A DNA stretch of 64,000 bases, taken from NCBI RefSeq assembly GCF_031764535.1, contig NZ_CP134499.1:2542001-2606000 (forward strand), written 5' to 3'. Position 1 is the first letter of the stretch, and the number at the start of each line of letters is the position of its first letter. Origin of the DNA: Pseudomonas sp. SG20056 (GTDB taxonomy: Bacteria > Pseudomonadota > Gammaproteobacteria > Pseudomonadales > Pseudomonadaceae). A program made the position numbers and the translations under genes. A model generated the notes under the pieces. That model ran no database searches, was not told the DNA's origin, and saw nothing but the letters and a program-made list of their open reading frames with translations. This document shows positions 38,966 through 48,293 of the stretch, piece by piece.

Positions 38966-39333
38966 CGGCAGTCTGAAGCCGTAGAGCCTGACCAAATCAA
39001 AGATATTGAGATGGAATGAATATTTAGGAGTTAGGAGCTGGAGCTCCTACTTCCACGACCACCCTCAGCAATCCTCATTAACCGTTACTGGGCTTGGTCT
39101 CTGCGGAAAGCCGACAGCCGCTGCGCGACTGCACGCCTTCCACGACCGCCCTGACCTATATCCCCATGAGATGAGTTGGTCAGTCGCCATAGCGAACCAC
39201 CTATATCTATGCCGAGAATTGGTCCGCCCTAGCCCAGCGCCCATCGCTTAACCAACCCACTACCTATCACGCGCCCTCGAACCCGAGGCTGCGGGACACC
39301 CCACACCCAAAAATCACCTTTAAGGAAAACAAC
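38966..39333. other. non-coding gap before rnhA
   Basis: 368 bases. An 81-codon ORF at 39006-39251 exists on the plus strand but lacks an SD and shows no recognisable pattern. I annotate nothing here except the SD (AAGGAAAA) of rnhA at its end. Confidence 0.45.
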
Positions 39334-39833
39334 ATGACCACGAATACCTATATCGCCTACGTCGACGGTGCTTGCATCAACAACGGCAAGATCAATGCAC
39401 GAGGGGGCTGGGGAGCGTTAATCCTCAACCCCCAAGAAGCCATCTTAGAAATTGCTGGTCCATTGGAAGGCGAACGCCAGACCAACCAGCGGGCCGAGCT
39501 GACAGCCGCCATCATGGCTTTGAAGGCCACCCCTCAACCTGCTCAGTTCGACCTCTACTCCGACAGCCAGTACGTCGTGAAAGGCATCAATGAATGGATG
39601 AAGGACTGGAAGGCCCGTGGCTGGAAAACGTCGTCTAAGAAGGCCGTGGAGAACCTGGACCTATGGCTGGAGGTCGAAGCATTGCTGGCCTTCATAAAAT
39701 CACCGTCACATGGGTGAAAGGCCACAGTGGTCACCCCGGAAACGACAAAGCTGATGCACTGGCGGAGAACGCCGCGATGTTCCAGAAACCCCATCGTTTG
39801 TTGACCAGCGCATCGCCGGCCGTGACCGCGTAG
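39334..39833 (+). pseudogene. rnhA: ribonuclease HI, frameshifted
   Basis: The first frame gives 127 residues and contains YVDGACINNG (Asp), AELTAAIMAL (Glu) and YSDSQYV (Asp). At about 39691 the family alignment moves to the +2 frame: HKITVTWVKGHSGHPGNDKADALAENAAM continues to TAG at 39831-39833 and holds the catalytic His and the fourth Asp. A 1-base loss or 2-base gain therefore removes the last catalytic residues. Alternatives are a sequencing error or programmed frameshift. It would otherwise cleave RNA in RNA:DNA hybrids. Confidence 0.85.
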
Positions 39834-39919
39834 TTTAGTTTCCCTGGGGCCCCTGAAGGGGCTCCTTATCCCTGCACCCCTGGTTTTTTCATGCCAGGGT
39901 CACGTAGACAGCTAAGTAC

Positions 39920-40528
39920 TTAACGCATCCGCTTTGTAGAGTGGCCATCGTAAATCTTTCCTAAGGCAGATTCCCTTTGGGATTCAAAGTGCCGAAGTTC
40001 CGTTTCAAATGCAGAAAGCTGGGCCTGAAACTCTAACGTCTTTTCGCTGAAGTCGGTCGCGACAAATCTACCTGCAATAGCCTTTAGGCTTTGGGCTGTA
40101 GCGTAGAGACGGTGCAGTCTCTCACGGACCCTGAGCGCAGCCGTTACTGACCTGTAGTTGAGCAGCGAATGGACCGGAAAATCATCCAGGGTTCTCAGGT
40201 TGCGCTCGATGCTCTCCGTCGGAAAGTTGTTTAGGAGAAACCCTATTGAATTCTCGCCTTTGAGCTCCTGCTCGATTTTCCCGAAGGGAGTCAAAGCACC
40301 CATTGCGTAGGCGCTGAACGCCCCATAAAACTTCGCAACGTCTTCTTCCTTTTGTCTCGACACCTGAGTAAGCAAATGCCGGTTCTGCCGGCTAGCAATC
40401 GCGATAGCCGCAAGAATCGCGACAACGGAGCCAACAGCCTGCGCCCAGCTAGCTATTCCGGAATGGCTATCCATCCAACTCAGAATTGGCGCAATAGCGC
40501 TGGAAATGCTGCTGTAAAACTCCGTCAT
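39920..40528 (-). CDS. membrane-anchored protein of unknown function
   Basis: 202 residues from ATG 40528 (207 from ATG 40543). One membrane segment near 25-50 (ASWAQAVGSVVAILAAIAIASRQNRHLL) is followed by a long helical cytoplasmic part with coiled-coil character to residue 200. This architecture is common in small island-encoded proteins. No motif allows a functional assignment. Confidence 0.6.
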   Translation of the reverse strand: MTEFYSSISSAIAPILSWMDSHSGIASWAQAVGSVVAILAAIAIASRQNRHLLTQVSRQKEEDVAKFYGAFSAYAMGALTPFGKIEQELKGENSIGFLLNNFPTESIERNLRTLDDFPVHSLLNYRSVTAALRVRERLHRLYATAQSLKAIAGRFVATDFSEKTLEFQAQLSAFETELRHFESQRESALGKIYDGHSTKRMR

Positions 40529-40661
40529 GACACTCACTTGCAAACCTTACTTAATGTGGAGGAAAGCATTTTGCCACGCGTGTTCCGCAATAACGATGCT
40601 GTTGAGTTGAGCGTACCCCCTCGCACCACTGGCTGACCAAGCGTGGCCATGTGGGCACTAA

Positions 40662-41348
40662 TTAACGGCACGCCTTCAGGTCAACAGGCCCGACATAACG
40701 GTTCCCCTGCCCCGTCACACAGGCAATCTTTTGATTCCTGGCCAACTCCCACTGCTGCACAGGGTAGGTCTTGTTCCATGCGGTATAGAGCTGCTGGTCC
40801 TGCTTGGACAGCCTAAGGGCGTACCGTTCGGCCATGTAGAAGTAGGTCCTTGCGACCATCCCACGCACAGCCTTTCGGGGCATCGCCTTACGCGCCTTGA
40901 AGTCGACCACCATAGGGCATGCGCCGTACTGGCTAGGCTGTTGCGGAAGCCAACCAAAGCCAAAGTTGCTCCTGTCTCCATTCAACTCCCCGATGCTCGG
41001 GATGAGGTTATGCAGGTCAGCTTCAGCACGACGAAACGTGAGGTCAGTCTTGGCACAGTGAGAGCGCCCGCCTTTCCGCCAGCACTGGCGCTGATGCCCG
41101 ATGGTCCAGGCCGGGACAATGTGCTCCCACTCAATACGAGCGGCACGCTCCGGGTTCTTCCTAGGCACGTACCCGCAGCTATTGAGGTCAACCTTGTTGC
41201 CGCTGAATCGGCAGCCGCAGTAGAACTCAACGGGGTTCTTCGCATACAGCTTCCAGGCCACCTTCTTGGCTTCATTGAAGGTCCTGGGGGCGCTTGCATG
41301 GGCAAGACTAGTGGTCAGAAGGCATAGCAAAAGCAGGTAGCGGAGCAT
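40662..41348 (-). CDS. periplasmic endonuclease I (EndA-like)
   Basis: 228 residues from ATG 41348, which gives a Sec signal peptide MLRYLLLLCLLTTSLAHA. Endonuclease I family: cysteine-rich FYCGCRFSG, the catalytic EWEHIVPAWTIGHQ, and EADLHNLIPSIGELNGDRSNFGFGWLPQ. It degrades double-stranded DNA non-specifically in the periplasm or outside. It is divergent from the UmuD-like gene over a 100-base gap with a perfect LexA box, so it may be SOS-regulated, which is unusual for this family. Confidence 0.88.
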   Translation of the reverse strand: MLRYLLLLCLLTTSLAHASAPRTFNEAKKVAWKLYAKNPVEFYCGCRFSGNKVDLNSCGYVPRKNPERAARIEWEHIVPAWTIGHQRQCWRKGGRSHCAKTDLTFRRAEADLHNLIPSIGELNGDRSNFGFGWLPQQPSQYGACPMVVDFKARKAMPRKAVRGMVARTYFYMAERYALRLSKQDQQLYTAWNKTYPVQQWELARNQKIACVTGQGNRYVGPVDLKACR

Positions 41349-41412
41349 CAACACATCCCTGTCACGGTTGCAGATTATCGGTTGGGAGTTGCCAGCGAGA
41401 ACGGCAGGCATA

Positions 41413-41432
41413 TACTGTACATAAATACAGTA
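41413..41432. promoter_or_regulatory. LexA (SOS) box
   Basis: TACTGTACATAAATACAGTA, a full CTG-N10-CAG site with near-perfect dyad symmetry. It lies 16 bases before the UmuD-like ATG and 64 bases before the endonuclease I ATG on the opposite strand. Confidence 0.92.
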
Positions 41433-41448
41433 CAGAGCAACCTGAACC

Positions 41449-41886
41449 ATGTCACTAACCCTCCTTGGCCGCTTAGACCAGCTTCACAAACTTAGCCGCG
41501 AGTGCAAGGAACTGCGCATCACAGGCTTCCAAAGCCCCGCCGAAGACGAGAAGGAAAAGACCTTGTCCTTTGACCTAATCGTGGGCCTGGGAAAGCCCCA
41601 GGTGTGGGTGTTCAAAGTCGACGACGACAGCCTCCTTCGTTTTGGCCTGTTCCCCGGAGACCGCATTGCTGTCGACAGGTCGATTGACTGCAAGCCCGAT
41701 TGCCTTGCCGTCGTGCACATGGACGGCGATAGCCAATACCGCCTCCGCCTCCTGACCAAGGATGACAACGGCGAGCGCTTACTGAAAGCACCTGACAAAG
41801 AGGTTGCCCCCGTGAATATGCACTCAGGCACGCAGGTAGAAGTATGGGGACAAGCAAAGTGGGTACTCAGCCAGCTTGGATGGTGA
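41449..41886 (+). CDS. UmuD-like protein lacking self-cleavage residues
   Basis: 145 residues. It aligns with UmuD: TGFQSPAEDE matches CGFPSPAAD, and VFKVDDDSLLRFGLFPGDRIAVDRSI matches the nucleophile region with Ser61. The cleavage site CG is Thr25-Gly26, and the catalytic Lys is Arg100 (QYRLRLL). Autoproteolysis to UmuD' is thus unlikely. It may act uncleaved with its UmuC partner or bind it constitutively. Controlled by the LexA box just upstream; overlaps umuC by 7 bases (ATGGTGA). Confidence 0.8.
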   Translation: MSLTLLGRLDQLHKLSRECKELRITGFQSPAEDEKEKTLSFDLIVGLGKPQVWVFKVDDDSLLRFGLFPGDRIAVDRSIDCKPDCLAVVHMDGDSQYRLRLLTKDDNGERLLKAPDKEVAPVNMHSGTQVEVWGQAKWVLSQLGW

Positions 41887-43151
41887 AGCGGGTTATTGCG
41901 CTAGTCGACTGCAACGCCTTCTATTGCTCCTGCGAACGTGCCACACAGCCGGCTTTGAAGTCGAAGCCAGTTGTCGTCCTGTCGAACAACGATGGCTGCA
42001 TCATCGCGAGGTCAGCAGAGGCAAAGGCATTGGGTATTCCAATGGGAGCCCCCTACTTCAAGATCAAGGATGAGCTTCGCAAGCTAGGGGTCGTAGTCCG
42101 TTCGAGCAACTACCCGTTATACGCCGACCTATCAAACCGGGTAATGGAAGTCCTGGCGGATATGGTCCCGGCGATTGAGGCCTACTCCATCGATGAAGCC
42201 TGGGCTGACTTCAGCGGTCTGCAAGGGGACCCTGCCGTACTTGGTCGTCAAATCCGACAGCGCCTACTGCAATGGGTCGGCATGCCCGTCGGCGTTGGAA
42301 TCAGCACAACCAAGACATTGGCAAAGCTGGCCAACTGGGCGGCTAAGAAGTGGCCCGCTACAGGCGGCGTGGTCGACCTCACATCCCCTGAACGCCAGGA
42401 AAAGCTCCTACGCATAGCCCCCGTCGAAGAAGTCTGGGGCATTGGCGGACGCCTAGCCGTGAAGCTAAGTACCATGAACATCACCACCGCATGGGAGCTG
42501 GCCCACTTCGACGCAGCTACCCTACGGAAGACATTCGGGGTCACGGTCGAGCGGACAGCACGCGAGTTACGCGGTGTGAGTTGCCTTGGATTCAGTGACG
42601 GCCCACCACCAAAGCAGGCTATCTGCAGCAGTAAGATGTTCGGCGACAAGTTGAAAGACCTGGCCCCTATACGTGAAGCGATGGCGTCCTACGTCACTAG
42701 GGCAGCAGAAAAACTCCGGTCGCAGCAGTCCCTTTGCGGGGCACTGCAGGTCAGCCTTCAGACCCAGCTCCACAGCCCCCATTTGCCGCGCTACGCCAAC
42801 GCAATGACCGTGGCGCTGCCCTTCCCTACCGACGACACAAGAGACCTTCTAAGCCCAGCACTGAAGGCCCTGGAGCGCATCTACAGGCCAGGGTATGCGT
42901 ACTCGAAGTGCGCAATCTTGCTGATGGACCTGAGCCAAAGGGGCGAAGTAACTCCCGACCTATTTGCACCACCGCCACGCCCTGGCAGCGACCGGCTGAT
43001 GAAGGTCATCGACACAATCAACCAGCGCGAAGGTCGAGGCACAGTGCGCCTGGGGTTGATACCTGCCGCGCCCGACTGGGCCATGCGCCGGGACATGAAA
43101 AGCCAGTGCTTCACGACACGCTGGGATGAGCTGCTGACCATCAGAGGCTGA
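41880..43151 (+). CDS. umuC: Y-family DNA polymerase V catalytic subunit
   Basis: 423 residues from ATG 41880 inside the UmuD-like stop. Palm motifs: IALVDCNAFYCSCE with the metal-binding Asp, and EAYSIDEAWADFSG with the SIDE box. KLANWAAKKWPATGGVVDLTSPE, the WGIGGR helix-hairpin-helix and a little-finger domain follow to the end, including the UmuC-type C-terminal extension. It performs error-prone translesion synthesis in the SOS response. Full length for the family. Confidence 0.93.
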   Translation: MVKRVIALVDCNAFYCSCERATQPALKSKPVVVLSNNDGCIIARSAEAKALGIPMGAPYFKIKDELRKLGVVVRSSNYPLYADLSNRVMEVLADMVPAIEAYSIDEAWADFSGLQGDPAVLGRQIRQRLLQWVGMPVGVGISTTKTLAKLANWAAKKWPATGGVVDLTSPERQEKLLRIAPVEEVWGIGGRLAVKLSTMNITTAWELAHFDAATLRKTFGVTVERTARELRGVSCLGFSDGPPPKQAICSSKMFGDKLKDLAPIREAMASYVTRAAEKLRSQQSLCGALQVSLQTQLHSPHLPRYANAMTVALPFPTDDTRDLLSPALKALERIYRPGYAYSKCAILLMDLSQRGEVTPDLFAPPPRPGSDRLMKVIDTINQREGRGTVRLGLIPAAPDWAMRRDMKSQCFTTRWDELLTIRG

Positions 43152-43305
43152 GGGCCGCTTCAACCGCCGGTAACTCGGATGCCAGGAGATGCAAGTTGCA
43201 GGTATCCTGACTGAATGCTCTAAGTTCAACTTAGTCCAACTATGGCTGGCCTCAGTCGGAGCAATCTAAGTAGGTATCTTCAGGGGGGGGCTGATACTTA
43301 CTTCG

Positions 43306-45000
43306 CTATATGAGCGGCCTCGCCTCGCTAGCCTCCAGAAGCCCAGCCATACGGGCAATACTCGGAAACTTCTTCAGCTCCAAAGCCATTCGTCCTAAGG
43401 GGTTACGCCCATATGTGTCCCCGACGTTGCCGGAAGAGTGCCCTGTAAGCCAATCGTGGACCTCACCTGGTATCTCCGATTCACGACACAGCGTCTTAAA
43501 GGCATGGCGGAAGCCGTGCGCTGGGGATGCCCCCGAACGTAGCCCGACTACCTTGTCGAGGTACTTCGACCACATGCGCCCAAAACTGTGCCCGTACCCA
43601 TTGGCTTTGTGCATAGGTAGCTTGGGGAAAGCCCGACCACCAGTCGGAACCGTCTGAAGATACTCAATAAAGCCCAGTTCTAGGAGGTCACTATGAAGCG
43701 GGACCTGACGTCGACTGCTCAGGGTCTTCAGGGACTGCCCCTCACCTTCCTGCAAGTCAAGAAACCAAACCTCACCCTCTTGCTTCACGTCAGACACTAG
43801 CAACTGCGCCAACTCCTCACGGCGGGCACCGGAGTAAGCCATGAGTAACGGTATCCAGTAGAGCGCCTGGCCAAAGTCGGCTTGTGCTGGTTTCCACTCA
43901 CCACGGAACAATGGACTGGAGAAAATCTGGCGTAGTTCTTGGAGGGTGTAGCCCTTGTCTTCGCTAGCTCCCTGCTTCCGCTCCGCTTTCTTGGAGCGCT
44001 GGATAAGGCCCGACGCAACAATCGGGTTTTCGTGGATGACACCCAACACCTGATGGGCAAAGCCCAGCACAGCTGACAAGGCCCTCAGTTGCTTGTTCAC
44101 GGTCGCTAACTCGGCAGTAGGCAGACCTTCGGCAGCCGCTTTTTCAATAAGTGCTGGGGCCGTCATACCACGTATTCCCTGGCCCCTCGTGGGGATCTTG
44201 AACAGGTTGGCGCGGAAGTCCCGGCAGACGATACGGTTGACTTGATCCACGGGTAGGTCGCGGTGGAGTTCGATAAAGCGAGTGACCGCCGAACCAAACT
44301 CACTAATTGTTTTCCTGGCGCTGCGAGTGTCGCCGTCGTTCAGTAGCTTGTCCTCAGACCAGTTGCTGAACACCTGCGAAAGCCGGGGAACGTCCGACGC
44401 TAGCGATGCGGCCTTATTTTCATGGGCTAGTAGCTGTGACGCCGCTTCACGTAAGGGCATATCCCGCCAATTCCCCTTATGACGGGATAGTGCTACACGG
44501 CAAAGGTCGCGCCAAGCACGGTAGAACTCTTGGGTAAGACGCTCCCAAACGGGATCTGCGCGATCCGGGAGCGGTAGCATGGCCTTAGCCAGCGCAGAGC
44601 GGATGTAGACCTCAACCGCTTTGAAGCAACTATCAGAGTCTTCAACATCCACCATGTCCGTGGCTGTTGACACCTCATCCCCCTGAAAGACCAGGAAATC
44701 TTTCGGGGCTTCTGCGTCCAACTCCCACTCAGCGATGACCTCCGCAGACCAACGGTCCGCTAGTTTGTGGACGTCAGAGTGCAGCAACACCAAACGCCCA
44801 GCCTTTTGTTCGCGTGCATTGAGGAAGGCTTGTTCACACTTAGCCGATTCATGGGCGAAGCGCGGGCGGGCCTGGACAAGCTCCTTGGTTTTCAGCGACA
44901 GCTTCCACTCCCGCTTACCGATGACACTACGAATGTCTTCGGGGACCTCACGGCGGAAGTAATAAACGCCACTGACGGGATGCTTCCAAGGTTGGGCCAT
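43306..45000 (-). CDS. tyrosine-type site-specific integrase of the tRNA-Ser island
   Basis: 564 residues from ATG 45000 (MAQPWKHPVSGVYYFRREVPEDI), the DUF6538-type N-terminus of large island integrases; an upstream ATG at 45018 is possible. Core-binding region about 190-330. Catalytic domain: AYSGARREELAQL (Arg), SPAHGFRHAFKTL (HxxR), WLTGHSSGNVGDTYG (His and Tyr nucleophile). It lies beside attR and is transcribed away from tRNA-Ser behind a strong terminator. The frame is intact. Confidence 0.93.
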   Translation of the reverse strand: MAQPWKHPVSGVYYFRREVPEDIRSVIGKREWKLSLKTKELVQARPRFAHESAKCEQAFLNAREQKAGRLVLLHSDVHKLADRWSAEVIAEWELDAEAPKDFLVFQGDEVSTATDMVDVEDSDSCFKAVEVYIRSALAKAMLPLPDRADPVWERLTQEFYRAWRDLCRVALSRHKGNWRDMPLREAASQLLAHENKAASLASDVPRLSQVFSNWSEDKLLNDGDTRSARKTISEFGSAVTRFIELHRDLPVDQVNRIVCRDFRANLFKIPTRGQGIRGMTAPALIEKAAAEGLPTAELATVNKQLRALSAVLGFAHQVLGVIHENPIVASGLIQRSKKAERKQGASEDKGYTLQELRQIFSSPLFRGEWKPAQADFGQALYWIPLLMAYSGARREELAQLLVSDVKQEGEVWFLDLQEGEGQSLKTLSSRRQVPLHSDLLELGFIEYLQTVPTGGRAFPKLPMHKANGYGHSFGRMWSKYLDKVVGLRSGASPAHGFRHAFKTLCRESEIPGEVHDWLTGHSSGNVGDTYGRNPLGRMALELKKFPSIARMAGLLEASEARPLI

Positions 45001-45062
45001 GACTGTCATCTGTACCACTCCGCTGTACCAATTTGGCGGAGACTTGCAGGGCCTAAAACGAA

Positions 45063-45096
45063 AAAACCCCCAGAAAGGCTGCTCTCTGGGGGTTTT
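45063..45096 (-). terminator. terminator supplied by the island to tRNA-Ser
   Basis: Twelve-base stem AAAACCCCCAGA/TCTGGGGGTTTT, a 10-base loop and a T-run on the minus strand, six bases beyond attR. It replaces the original terminator displaced to 31766-31793. Confidence 0.85.
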
Positions 45097-45101
45097 CTAT
45101 G

Positions 45102-45133
45102 TCTGGCGGTGAAGGTGGGATTCGAACCCACGA
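45102..45133. repeat. attR: 32-bp repeat within tRNA-Ser
   Basis: Identical to 31804-31835 and covering the last 30 nucleotides of tRNA-Ser plus two bases. It marks the right end of the integrative element. Confidence 0.9.
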
Positions 45134-45193
45134 TACGATTTCTCGTATACACACTTTCCAGGCGTGCTCCTTCAACCGCTCGGACACTTCACC
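45104..45193 (-). tRNA. tRNA-Ser (anticodon GGA)
   Basis: 90 nucleotides with encoded GCCA end. Acceptor GGTGAAG pairs with CTTCACC; the anticodon loop CTGGAAA gives GGA. The long variable arm (TATACGAGAAATCGTATC) is class II. The gene is whole because the island restores its 3' end. The 293 bases up to the crotonase gene hold no other feature I can support. Confidence 0.95.
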
Positions 45194-45486
45194 GGGTCTC
45201 AACAATCATTGCTGTCTGTCGAGGCGCGCTAATCTAGCCGAACAGTCCCGCAAAGGCAAAAGCTTTTTTCAAAAGATTCATGCGCTTATGCCAAATGCAG
45301 GGATCAATCGCGATGTTTGCCGGTCTTGCTCGAATCGCCGCAAGCTAAGTAGAAGGGCGCGCGGTAAACAAACAGGCTAACGGCAGCAAGCTGCAACGCG
45401 CACTGACCAGCCAGTCAGCCATCGTGCTTTACCTGACCGGTGCGGATGAGTAACGTCTGCTGCACTTCAGCACAAGGAACCCGACC

Positions 45487-46176
45487 ATGAGCGATCTGAT
45501 CAGCTACCAACTCGACGATGGCATTGCCACCCTGACCCTGTGTAATGGCAAGGTGAATGCCATCTCCCCGGATGTGATCACTGCTTTCAACGCCGCTCTG
45601 GATCGCGCCGTGCAGGACAAGGCCATCGTGATTATCACCGGCCAGCCGGGCATTCTTTCGGGCGGCTACGACCTCAAGGTGATGACTTCCGGCCCGCAGA
45701 ACGCCATCAACCTGGTGGCGTCCGGTTCGACCCTGGCGCGCCGAATGCTCGCCCACCCCTTCCCGATCATCGTCGCCTGCCCAGGCCATGCGGTAGCCAA
45801 GGGTGCCTTTATCCTGCTCTCGTCCGACTACCGCATCGGCGTCGAAGGCCCGTTCAGTATCGGCCTCAACGAAGTACAGATCGGCATGACCATGCACCAC
45901 GCTGGCATCGAACTGGCCCGTGACCGCCTGCGCAAATCGGCCTTCCACCGCTCCGTGATCAACGGTGAGATGTTCGACCCACAAGGCGCGGTGGATGCCG
46001 GTTTCCTCGACAAGGTGGTGCCGGCCGAACAACTGCACGCCACTGCCCTGGCGGTTGCCCAGCAGATGAAGAAGATCAACATGACTGCGCACAAGAACAC
46101 CAAGCTGAAAGTGCGCAAGGCGCTGCTCGAGGCCCTCGACCAGGCGGTAGAGCTGGACAAGCAGCACATGGTGTAA
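45487..46176 (+). CDS. crotonase/enoyl-CoA hydratase family protein
   Basis: 229 residues. Crotonase fold: GQPGILSGGYDLKVM (oxyanion-hole region) and CPGHAVAKGAFILLSSDYRIGVEGPFSIGLNEVQIG. The glutamates of classical hydratases are not both present at the usual places, so it may be an isomerase or other CoA-ester enzyme. Single gene with an AAGGAA site and its own terminator. Confidence 0.88.
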   Translation: MSDLISYQLDDGIATLTLCNGKVNAISPDVITAFNAALDRAVQDKAIVIITGQPGILSGGYDLKVMTSGPQNAINLVASGSTLARRMLAHPFPIIVACPGHAVAKGAFILLSSDYRIGVEGPFSIGLNEVQIGMTMHHAGIELARDRLRKSAFHRSVINGEMFDPQGAVDAGFLDKVVPAEQLHATALAVAQQMKKINMTAHKNTKLKVRKALLEALDQAVELDKQHMV

Positions 46177-46195
46177 ATCCCCACAGCAACACCGC

Positions 46196-46222
46196 AAAGC
46201 CCGGCCCATGTGCCGGGCTTTT
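46196..46222 (+). terminator. terminator after the crotonase gene
   Basis: Ten-base stem AAAGCCCGGC/GCCGGGCTTT with a 6-base loop followed by T residues. Confidence 0.85.
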
Positions 46223-46347
46223 GCATTTAATGGCAAAACAGTGGCGAATCGGCAAGCAATCTGCCCAGGCTGTATTACTTTTAACAGGTAAGGCCAGGGA
46301 GCAGAGGCACTCACCGATCTATTCGAAATTGCCGTCGGGAGCGTGTT

Positions 46348-48231
46348 ATGAAGATTGCCCATAAGGTTGGTCTGGCCGCGGCCATCGTTCTGTTCCTCAC
46401 CACCAGCCTGCTGTCACTGGCACAAGTCAGCCAGGTTCGTGAAACCCTGCATAATCAGGTTGCAGCGAGCATCGCAGAGTCGAGTAACGCATTGGCCCGA
46501 CAGATCGAGAACTGGCTCAACGCCAAGCTCAAGCTGATGGATCTGATGGCACAAAGCATCGACAGCAATTACAGCCCCGAAGAAACCCAGCGCATCGTTA
46601 ACACGCCCATGCTGAAGAACGAGTTCATCCTGGTATTCGGCGCGTTGCAAAGTGATGGCAAACCGATCAAGAACACTGACGAATGGCAACCCGCGCCTGA
46701 ATGGGATGGTCGCCAGCGCCCTTGGTATGACACTGGCAAAGCCGGCAGCCAGGCCGTGCTCACCGAGCCCTATGTGGACTCCACCACCGGTGAAATACTG
46801 ATCTCCGCCGTGACCCGCATTACCAATGCGGGCGAATTTCTCGGTGTACTCGGCGGCGACATTCGCCTGAAAACCGTCGCCGATGCGGTCAACACCCTGG
46901 ATTTCAATGGTGCCGGCTACGCCTTTCTGCTCACGCGCAACGGCAATATCATCTCCCACCCCAACACCGAGCTGAACGGCAAAAGCTACAGCGAACTGTT
47001 CGGCGGCCAGAGCCCGGCGCTGGATAAGGAGCTGCAGGAAACCAGTGGCGGTGACAAGGACCTACTGGTGTCCTTTACCCCACTGCCGAATCTCAAAGGT
47101 ATGGACTGGTATATCGGCGTGGTGCTGGACAAGGGCGTCGTCATGGCCGAAGCCAATGCCTTGAGCTGGCGCGCAGTGATCGGCACCGTACTTGGGGTGA
47201 TCATCAGCCTGATCGTGCTGGGCGTGCTGATGAACAGCTTGCTCAAGCCCCTCGATCACCTGCACAACTCGTTGCATGAAGTGAACAGCGGCGAAGGCGA
47301 CCTGACCCGCCGCCTGCCCGCCACTGGCAACGATGAAATTGCTCTGGTCTCCAAGGAGTTCAACAGCTTCCTGCAAAGTTTGCAGAGCCTGATCAGCGAG
47401 GTGATGGGCAGCTCCAGGCAGGTGCGTGAAAGCACCACGCTGACCTCCAGCGAAGCCAACCAGGCGGCCAATCGCTTGCAGCAACAGCTGCAGGAGCTGG
47501 ATCAGCTGGCCACCGCCATGCAGGAAATGGCCTCCACCGCCGAGGAAGTCGCACGCAACGCACAGGCGGCGGCGCAGGCTGCACTGGCAGCTAATCAGGA
47601 GACTGAAAATGGCGTGCGCGTGGTTTCGCGCTCCACAGAGGCGATCAAGCACCTGGCCGAGGAAATGGACGAAACCAGCCATGCGATCAACGAACTGGCC
47701 AAACTCAGCCACAACATCGAGTCGATCCTCTCGGTGATCACCAGCATTGCCGACCAGACCAACCTGCTCGCTCTCAATGCCGCCATCGAAGCCGCGCGCG
47801 CGGGTGAGTCCGGCCGAGGTTTTGCCGTGGTTGCCGATGAAGTACGCTCACTGGCTTCGCGTACCCAGCAGTCGACCCAGGAAATCCGCCAGATGATCGA
47901 TCAGCTGCAATCCGGGGTGAAGCAGGCCGAATCACGCATGCAGCAAAGCCGCGATACTGCCAGCAAAACCGCAGAAGAAGCCGGTGCGGCAAACGACATG
48001 CTCGGACGCATCAGTGATGCGATCACCCGGATTAACGACATGAACCTGCAAATTGCTACCGCCGCCGAGCAGCAGAGCGCCACCACAGAGGAGATCAACC
48101 GCAACACCACCAATATCCGCGACATCAGCCATGAGGTAGCCGCCGGCGCCGAAGAACAGGTGCGCCAGTGCGCCGTAATGGTCGAACAGGTCGGCCAGCA
48201 GGACCATCTGCTCGGACGCTTCAAAGTCTGA
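46348..48231 (+). CDS. methyl-accepting chemotaxis protein, dCACHE type
   Basis: 627 residues. Membrane helix 1 about 8-28; periplasmic double-CACHE ligand domain 35-270 ([40 protein letters not shown] is the ligand-site signature); membrane helix 2 about 275-297; HAMP; signalling domain with the hairpin [37 protein letters not shown]. The PWYD motif is typical of amine, amino-acid or carboxylate sensing CACHE modules. The next gene encodes a solute-binding protein, possibly a partner. Confidence 0.93.
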   Translation: MKIAHKVGLAAAIVLFLTTSLLSLAQVSQVRETLHNQVAASIAESSNALARQIENWLNAKLKLMDLMAQSIDSNYSPEETQRIVNTPMLKNEFILVFGALQSDGKPIKNTDEWQPAPEWDGRQRPWYDTGKAGSQAVLTEPYVDSTTGEILISAVTRITNAGEFLGVLGGDIRLKTVADAVNTLDFNGAGYAFLLTRNGNIISHPNTELNGKSYSELFGGQSPALDKELQETSGGDKDLLVSFTPLPNLKGMDWYIGVVLDKGVVMAEANALSWRAVIGTVLGVIISLIVLGVLMNSLLKPLDHLHNSLHEVNSGEGDLTRRLPATGNDEIALVSKEFNSFLQSLQSLISEVMGSSRQVRESTTLTSSEANQAANRLQQQLQELDQLATAMQEMASTAEEVARNAQAAAQAALAANQETENGVRVVSRSTEAIKHLAEEMDETSHAINELAKLSHNIESILSVITSIADQTNLLALNAAIEAARAGESGRGFAVVADEVRSLASRTQQSTQEIRQMIDQLQSGVKQAESRMQQSRDTASKTAEEAGAANDMLGRISDAITRINDMNLQIATAAEQQSATTEEINRNTTNIRDISHEVAAGAEEQVRQCAVMVEQVGQQDHLLGRFKV

Positions 48232-48293
48232 GTTCCCATACATAGGGCTGCACCTGCGCGTGCAGCCAGCGCCAACCGATAAGGAGATTGGGC

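Larger units (their letters stand above)
31804..45133. mobile_element. 13.3-kb integrative element in tRNA-Ser(GGA)
   Basis: Bounded by the 32-bp attL and attR repeats. The full tRNA-Ser and a tyrosine integrase are at the right end. Cargo: lipoprotein, RES/sce7725/sce7726 operon, serine recombinase, a CopG-like and an unknown protein, broken rnhA, membrane protein, endonuclease I and UmuD-like/UmuC. Base composition is uneven: 33-36 kb is markedly AT-rich. No conjugation or phage structural genes, so transfer would need a helper. Confidence 0.9.

Noticed and set aside
43220..43234. 15-bp palindrome CTAAGTTCAACTTAG between umuC and the integrase
   Set aside because: Short, no T-run and between convergent gene ends; not enough to call a site.
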